Positions 16,215 through 19,797 of a stretch of 19,797 nucleotides of DNA are shown here, one piece after another. Position 1 is the first letter of the stretch. The number at the start of each line of letters is the position of its first letter. Position numbers and translations under genes: made by a program. The notes under the pieces were generated by a model. The model saw only the letters and a list, made by a program, of their open reading frames with translations, did no database searches and had not been told where the DNA came from. Location of the stretch: contig JAEWGR010000048.1 of the NCBI GenBank assembly GCA_023388195.1, forward strand, positions 1-19,797, written 5' to 3'. The stretch comes from Bacillota bacterium. Its GTDB lineage: Bacteria > Bacillota > Negativicutes > Sporomusales > Sporomusaceae.

Positions 16215-16913
16215 CTAACCGGCCTGGTGCTGCCCGGTAGTGCTGGGTTTACTGCCTGACACCGGTTCAATTTCATTAGCTACCCATACAGGGTTATGAT
16301 GTTCCGCTTCCTCAATCGTCTGCGTCCCATCACCAAACATGCACAAAAACTCGCCCCAGTTATAAATACCGAGAAAAATATGGGCAAATACGGATAATCC
16401 AAGGATAATCCCAATCACCAGATGGGCCATGTCAAACCAGTACATAACCGCTTTCGGGGCTACAGGCAGGAACGCATACAACGCCCAGCCGGTAACGATT
16501 AAAATAATACCGCCAAAAAACATCATAATACCCATTTGTTTTTGTCCGGAGTTCATTTTTCCCATCGGTGCTACCGGAATGGTTTTGCCTAACAGCATTT
16601 TCTGCGGATAGCCGCCGCATACCATCAGCCAGTCTTTATCCCGCTGATCCCAGGAAAATATGCGCCGCGTAAAGGCGACAACCCTGTCTAATGCAAAAAT
16701 CGTATAGAGAATGCAGGATATAGTAAGAATGCCGGCACCAACAATATGTATCTGCATAATCAGGTTTTGCATATCCTCACCGAAGGGCTTCAGCCAGATA
16801 AAAAATCCGGTGATTGCCGCCGGTAAAAAACCAAGAATCAACCCCCAGTGAAATAGCCGCGAGATAAGTGGATGCTTCAGTACCCGCGGGCCGTGCTCAT
16901 CATGATGGCTCAT
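16215..16913 (-). CDS. Hydrogenase-associated cytochrome b subunit
   Basis: A 232-residue membrane protein of the diheme cytochrome b561/formate dehydrogenase gamma type. Four hydrophobic helices lie near residues 22-42, 52-72, 128-150 and 164-188. Candidate haem ligands are His22 (LFHWG), the His in MQIHIVGAG, and the His pair in FDMAHLVIG and VFAHIFLG. It should carry electrons from the exported hydrogenase to the quinone pool. The start is ATG at 16913, 8 bases after GGAGGG. It is the third gene of the operon, 13 bases after hydB. The C-terminal tail (about 205-232) is hydrophilic. Confidence 0.85.
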   Translation of the reverse strand: MSHHDEHGPRVLKHPLISRLFHWGLILGFLPAAITGFFIWLKPFGEDMQNLIMQIHIVGAGILTISCILYTIFALDRVVAFTRRIFSWDQRDKDWLMVCGGYPQKMLLGKTIPVAPMGKMNSGQKQMGIMMFFGGIILIVTGWALYAFLPVAPKAVMYWFDMAHLVIGIILGLSVFAHIFLGIYNWGEFLCMFGDGTQTIEEAEHHNPVWVANEIEPVSGSKPSTTGQHQAG

Positions 16914-16926
16914 CAGTCTATCCCTC

Positions 16927-17238
16927 CTATACCAGCTTAGTCCGGTTTACATATTTAGTATGAAAGAGCTCCTCGGCCAGATGGCTGAGCGGATTATGGG
17001 CAAACTTTTTATAGACATCGGTAACCGCCTGATTGTTATGGCTTTGACGGATCTTAGCCTTTTCATCATCTTTATAGATGCCCTGAGCCCGCAGCTTAAT
17101 GTATTTATTACGGTCCTGCACCAAGTCGGTGGCGACATACGCGCCTGTCCAGAGAACAGCACCGGCCACACCAACAATTCCTAAAAACTCCCGCCGCGTA
17201 ACCTTGACGGCTTTTTCCACATAATCATATCGTGCCAT
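16927..17238 (-). CDS. hydB: [FeFe] hydrogenase small subunit with Tat signal
   Basis: A 103-residue small subunit of the iron-hydrogenase small-subunit family. A twin-arginine signal is clear: TRREFLGIVG with Arg15-Arg16, followed by a hydrophobic stretch to about residue 38. The mature part (about 40-103) is basic and helical, as in the Desulfovibrio periplasmic enzyme, where it wraps the large subunit. HydA has no signal of its own, so it presumably crosses folded as a passenger on this Tat signal. The start is ATG at 17238, with AAGGAGGGG 6 bases upstream. The frame is open further upstream, overlapping hydA, but that extension would bury the Tat signal and is not preferred. Confidence 0.88.
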   Translation of the reverse strand: MARYDYVEKAVKVTRREFLGIVGVAGAVLWTGAYVATDLVQDRNKYIKLRAQGIYKDDEKAKIRQSHNNQAVTDVYKKFAHNPLSHLAEELFHTKYVNRTKLV

Positions 17239-17251
17239 TAGTGTCCCCTCC

Positions 17252-18511
17252 TTATGCCCAAGGCAATACAGCCTTGGCTTTATCAAGCCATGAAGTACCC
17301 ATCGGATTTACCGGCTGGCCACCACCGTTGACACAGCCGCCGGGACAGTTCATGATTTCGATGAAATGATACGGTGACTTACCGGCTTTCACCTCATCCA
17401 GCAGCGGTTTTACGTTTTCTTTCGTGCCGTGGGCGACGGCTACGTTCAAGGTAACCTCTTTACCGGTTTTGGCATCTTTCAGGGTAACGCTGGCTTCCTT
17501 GACGCCTTTGAGCCCCCGTACCGGTTTAAACTCCAGCACATCCAGCTCTTTGCCGGTAATAACAAAATAGGCGGTCCGCAGGGCGGCCTCCATGACACCG
17601 CCGGTATTGCCAAAAATGGTACCGGCGCCGCTGTATTGGGCCAGTGGGTTGTCTTTATCACTGTATTCCGCAACAGTCCGGACATCGATGTTCATTTTTT
17701 TGAACAGGCGGGCCAGATCTCTGGTTGTAAGCACGACATCAATATCCGGGTAGTCGCCTGATTTGCCCTGGGTCTGCCAGTAATGGGCGGCGCTATGGAA
17801 CTCAGGCCGCGAAGCCTCAAACTTTTTCGCCGTACAGGGCATAATCCCGACCATAAACACGTCAGCCGGATCTACCTTCCACACCTCAGTCGCGCCATAG
17901 GTTTTCCCCAGGGCACCGGCCATCATCATCGGCGATTTGGCCGAGGACATATGGGGCAGCAGTTCCGGGTAATACAGCTCGGCATACCTTACCCAGGCCG
18001 GGCAACAGGAGGTAAACTGCGGCAGTGGTCCTAAGTGATGCTCAGTCGGCTCACCCAGGGCGTAGTGCCGGATCTTGGCAATAAGCTCCATGCCTTCTTC
18101 CATAATAGTCTGATCGGCAGTAAAATTTGTGTCCAGAACCTTAAAACCAGCCTGCTTCATAGCCCCATACAGCTTTTCGGTAACCAGGCTGCCCGGCTCC
18201 ATCCCAAACTCTTCCCCAATAGCGACGCGAACCGCCGGCGCTATTGTCCCCACTACCGTCACCTGCTTGTTTTTAAGCTTGTCGATCACCTGATCTACGA
18301 CGTCCACAGTGTCCTGCGGAGCGCCGAAGGGACAGTTGATAAGACATTGACCACAAGAGATGCATTTTTCGTTGTCAATCTTATGTATAGCTCCATACTT
18401 GCCCTCGATAGCATCTGTTGGACAAAAAGCCTTACACGAATCACAACCCTTGCATGTCTTGCGGTCAATTTCAATAATGCCGGTTTTTTCCTGTGATTGA
18501 AAACCTTTCAA
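17252..18511 (-). CDS. hydA: [FeFe] hydrogenase large (catalytic) subunit
   Basis: A 419-residue catalytic subunit that interconverts H2 with protons and electrons. Two [4Fe-4S] clusters are bound by Cys20, 23, 26, 30 and Cys50, 53, 56, 60. The H-cluster domain has motif L1 TSCCPAW (Cys169 proton-transfer, Cys170 ligand), L2 MPCTAKK (Cys226), and L3 MNCPGGCVNGGGQP (Cys389, Cys393). All key residues are intact. The compact two-cluster layout and neighbouring Tat small subunit match the periplasmic Desulfovibrio-type enzyme rather than a bifurcating HydABC complex. The start is TTG at 18511, 7 bases after GAGGAGG. The gene leads the hydA-hydB-cytochrome b operon. Confidence 0.95.
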   Translation of the reverse strand: MKGFQSQEKTGIIEIDRKTCKGCDSCKAFCPTDAIEGKYGAIHKIDNEKCISCGQCLINCPFGAPQDTVDVVDQVIDKLKNKQVTVVGTIAPAVRVAIGEEFGMEPGSLVTEKLYGAMKQAGFKVLDTNFTADQTIMEEGMELIAKIRHYALGEPTEHHLGPLPQFTSCCPAWVRYAELYYPELLPHMSSAKSPMMMAGALGKTYGATEVWKVDPADVFMVGIMPCTAKKFEASRPEFHSAAHYWQTQGKSGDYPDIDVVLTTRDLARLFKKMNIDVRTVAEYSDKDNPLAQYSGAGTIFGNTGGVMEAALRTAYFVITGKELDVLEFKPVRGLKGVKEASVTLKDAKTGKEVTLNVAVAHGTKENVKPLLDEVKAGKSPYHFIEIMNCPGGCVNGGGQPVNPMGTSWLDKAKAVLPWA

Positions 18512-18541
18512 GACAAAACCTCCTCACCATAAAATTAAATT

Positions 18542-18563
18542 AGTCCGTTGTAGTCTGCGGACT
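18542..18563 (-). promoter_or_regulatory. Leader hairpin before the hydA ribosome site
   Basis: AGTCCG (18563-18558) pairs with CGGACT (18547-18542) across a 10-base loop, ending about 20 bases before the hydA Shine-Dalgarno sequence. It could form in the mRNA leader. CGGACT recurs at 18661-18666 near the promoter. The function is unknown. Confidence 0.35.
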
Positions 18564-18626
18564 TTGTGAAAATTGGAACATTTTTGCTGCGTCAAAGTGC
18601 CATAATAAATATAAATGCATGATATA

Positions 18627-18655
18627 ACTGTAAATTATAAACTGAATCTTGTCAA
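18627..18655 (-). promoter_or_regulatory. Candidate hydA promoter
   Basis: A perfect TTGACA (18655-18650) and TACAGT (18632-18627, 4 of 6) are separated by 17 bases on the minus strand, about 115 bases before the hydA start. The -35 element lies inside the left arm of a long inverted repeat, so a regulator bound there would affect transcription directly. Confidence 0.5.
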
Positions 18656-18720
18656 TATTACGGACTTAGATCCACAAGTTATTTATTTCACTACGAATAA
18701 AAAATTGAAACATTCAGTTT
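18639..18720. repeat. Inverted repeat between hydA and the divergent small gene
   Basis: The left arm 18639-18656 and right arm 18704-18720 match in inverted orientation (AAACTGAAT, then TT, then TCAAT), with one mismatch and one extra base over 18 positions. The similarity extends several bases outward (AATTT on each side). One arm points toward each divergent gene. This looks like a paired operator or duplicated promoter module. Confidence 0.55.
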
Positions 18721-18787
18721 AATTTTTCGGCACCCCGTGCATACTAATATAAAAGGTTATAGGGGTTTATTATTTGGGAGGGTTATC

Positions 18788-19018
18788 ATGAGCCGTGATG
18801 TTTTAAATATACTGGATATAGCCGGTCAGCTTGCCGACCTGAAAGATGTCGATTACAGGAATACCCTGGCAATCGCCGCACTCATTGAGCTGCTGATTGA
18901 AAAAGGCCTGTTCACCAGGCAGGAATTTATGAAAAAATCCCTGGAAATGGAGTCGGCATCATTGACCGAGATTATTATGAAGCGCCGTTCGGAGATTCGG
19001 AGCCAGCGGCAAATATAA
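18788..19018 (+). CDS. Small hypothetical protein, divergent from hydA
   Basis: A 76-residue soluble protein and the only plus-strand gene here. I do not recognise the family. Most of it looks alpha-helical: an N-terminal helix (about 3-16, ILDIAGQLADL), a hydrophobic helix (about 21-36, LAIAALIELLIEKG), a short turn, a third helix (39-50), and a basic C-terminal tail (KRRSEIRSQRQI). No signal, membrane span or metal site is seen. The start is ATG at 18788 because GGGAGGG lies 5 bases upstream; the longer frame from 18737 has none. It diverges from hydA across a 276-base region that contains matching inverted arms, so joint regulation is plausible. Confidence 0.8.
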   Translation: MSRDVLNILDIAGQLADLKDVDYRNTLAIAALIELLIEKGLFTRQEFMKKSLEMESASLTEIIMKRRSEIRSQRQI

Positions 19019-19021
19019 AAT

Positions 19022-19044
19022 GGGCCGGGTATAATACCCGGCCC
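19022..19044. terminator. Bidirectional terminator between the small gene and hpf
   Basis: A perfect palindrome, GGGCCGGGTAT and its complement around a single A, sits between the convergent stops. On the minus strand it is followed by ATTTTATATTT, a good U-run for hpf. On the plus strand the following sequence is not T-rich, so it probably serves hpf best. Confidence 0.82.
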
Positions 19045-19059
19045 CTCACTGTTCCATCA

Positions 19060-19602
19060 TTAAAATTCAGGTTCAATCAGACCGTACTGCCCATCTTTCC
19101 GGCGATATACGACATTGACCTCTTCGGTGTCGGCATTCATAAAGACAAAGAAATCATGATTGATCAGATTCATCTGCATAACTGCCTCATCGGCGCTCAT
19201 CGGCTTAACAGCAAAACGTTTGGTTTTAACAATACTGAACTCGTCCTCGCTGTCCTGGTGAGCCGCCGGCGGTGCTGCCGGTATCAGATCGGTCTTGAAG
19301 CTGCCGCTTTTCAGCTTGCGGGATAATTTGGTTTTATATTTCTCAATTTGTTTTTCCAGTTTTTCAATAACTAAGTCGATGGAAGCGTACATGTCGGTCG
19401 TGGATTCTTCGCCCCGGAGGAGTATGCCGTTGATAGGCACCGTAACCTCGACAATGTGGCGGCCTTTGTTAACAGTGAGGACTGCAGTAATCTCGCCTGT
19501 GCTGGCACCGTCAAAGTATTTCGTGACTTTACCAACGCGTTTGGCGACATAGTCTTTTAGTGCAGGTGTAATCTCGATATTTTTTCCACGTACTGTGATT
19601 GC
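19060..19602 (-). CDS. hpf: Ribosome hibernation promoting factor, long form
   Basis: A 180-residue protein that binds the 30S decoding region and, in its long form, pairs 70S ribosomes into inactive 100S dimers during slow growth. The N-terminal S30AE/YfiA domain (about 1-100; MAITVRGKNIEITPAL start, then beta strands and a basic helix EKQIEKYKTKLSRKLK) is followed by a linker (about 105-125) and the C-terminal dimerisation domain (about 126-180, VKTKRFAVKPMSADEAVMQM). The length matches long HPF. The start is ATG at 19602, with AAAGGGG 9 bases upstream. An ATG three codons earlier (19611) directly abuts that site and is not preferred. A sigma-H-like promoter precedes it. Confidence 0.93.
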   Translation of the reverse strand, partial: AITVRGKNIEITPALKDYVAKRVGKVTKYFDGASTGEITAVLTVNKGRHIVEVTVPINGILLRGEESTTDMYASIDLVIEKLEKQIEKYKTKLSRKLKSGSFKTDLIPAAPPAAHQDSEDEFSIVKTKRFAVKPMSADEAVMQMNLINHDFFVFMNADTEEVNVVYRRKDGQYGLIEPEF

Positions 19603-19639
19603 CATACTACCCATCCCCTTTCCTGATCCTATATATCTA

Positions 19640-19668
19640 TTATTCCCTATCGGTTCAAAAATTCCTTT
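19640..19668 (-). promoter_or_regulatory. Sigma-H-type promoter of hpf
   Basis: On the minus strand AAAGGAATT (19668-19660) and AGGGAATAA (19648-19640) are separated by 11 bases. This fits every defined position of the Bacillus sigma-H consensus (RnAGGAwWW, 11-12 bases, RnnGAATww). It ends 37 bases before the hpf start. In B. subtilis the orthologue yvyD is transcribed partly by sigma-H. Confidence 0.7.
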
Positions 19669-19730
19669 CAAAAAATTCATACTTTTAGCTTTTCTGCAGT
19701 TTTTTTTACATAATCCCCGTAATTATGGGC

Positions 19731-19769
19731 AAAAAAATTAAAACCCGGCGATAGAACCTATCGCCGGGT
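19731..19769 (-). terminator. Terminator of the unseen gene upstream of hpf
   Basis: A perfect 12-bp stem (ACCCGGCGATAG with CTATCGCCGGGT, loop of three) at 19743-19769 is followed on the minus strand by a T-rich run at 19742-19731. This is a textbook intrinsic terminator for a minus-strand gene to the right of the window. It leaves 19603-19730 as the hpf promoter region. Confidence 0.92.
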
Positions 19770-19797
19770 ATCATTTATGTTGTTTATAGTCTTATTG

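Noticed and set aside
18574..18590. Rex-like operator near hydA (TTGTGAA)
   Set aside because: Only one half-site is present; the second half does not match TTCACAA.
18729..18746. Sigma-54-like GG/GC pair before the small plus-strand gene
   Set aside because: GG and GC are separated by 8 bases rather than the required 10, so it does not fit a -24/-12 promoter.

Overview
The window looks like part of a chromosome from a diderm, spore-forming firmicute of the Sporomusa/Pelosinus type (Negativicutes). I infer this from several features: a Tat-exported [FeFe] hydrogenase with a membrane cytochrome b, a DUF5693-csaB pair, split transketolase genes, a strong sigma-H-like promoter on hpf, and frequent TTG starts. 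No 16S gene or other marker is present, so the taxonomy is inference. All genes but one lie on the minus strand. I see no tRNA, rRNA, CRISPR array or transposase.

Read in transcription order, from high to low coordinates, the layout is as follows. At the right end is the terminator of an unseen upstream gene, then hpf (ribosome hibernation) behind a sigma-H-like promoter. A 76-residue hypothetical gene, the only plus-strand gene, converges with hpf and diverges from hydA. Next is a three-gene hydrogenase operon: hydA (catalytic subunit), hydB (Tat-signal small subunit) and a cytochrome b that would pass electrons to quinone. It ends in a strong hairpin. secA follows behind a near-consensus sigma-A promoter. 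It leads a long run: secA, prfB (with a programmed +1 frameshift), a DUF2993 protein, a DUF5693 membrane protein, csaB (wall-polymer pyruvyl transferase) and a YitT-family membrane protein.

Between 6089 and 7531 the ordinary layout is interrupted. The split transketolase genes tktN and tktC are flanked and separated by non-coding structured DNA. This includes a three-tier nested palindrome that supplies the yitT stop codon, a G-rich tandem repeat with hairpins and G-quadruplex potential, and a diverged relative of the palindrome in the tktN-tktC gap. A good terminator follows tktC. Then come an M50 intramembrane metalloprotease and the division/wall-hydrolysis cluster ftsE-ftsX-M23 peptidase-ctpA. 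The left edge holds a fragment resembling the 3' half of a SAM-I riboswitch and the first 16 codons of another gene.

Functionally this is a cell-envelope neighbourhood: protein export (SecA), wall remodelling (FtsEX with a catalytically intact M23 hydrolase, CtpA), wall-polymer modification (CsaB) and envelope proteins of unknown role (DUF5693, DUF2993, YitT). Core translation genes (prfB, hpf), carbon metabolism (transketolase) and periplasm-facing H2 metabolism are interleaved with it.
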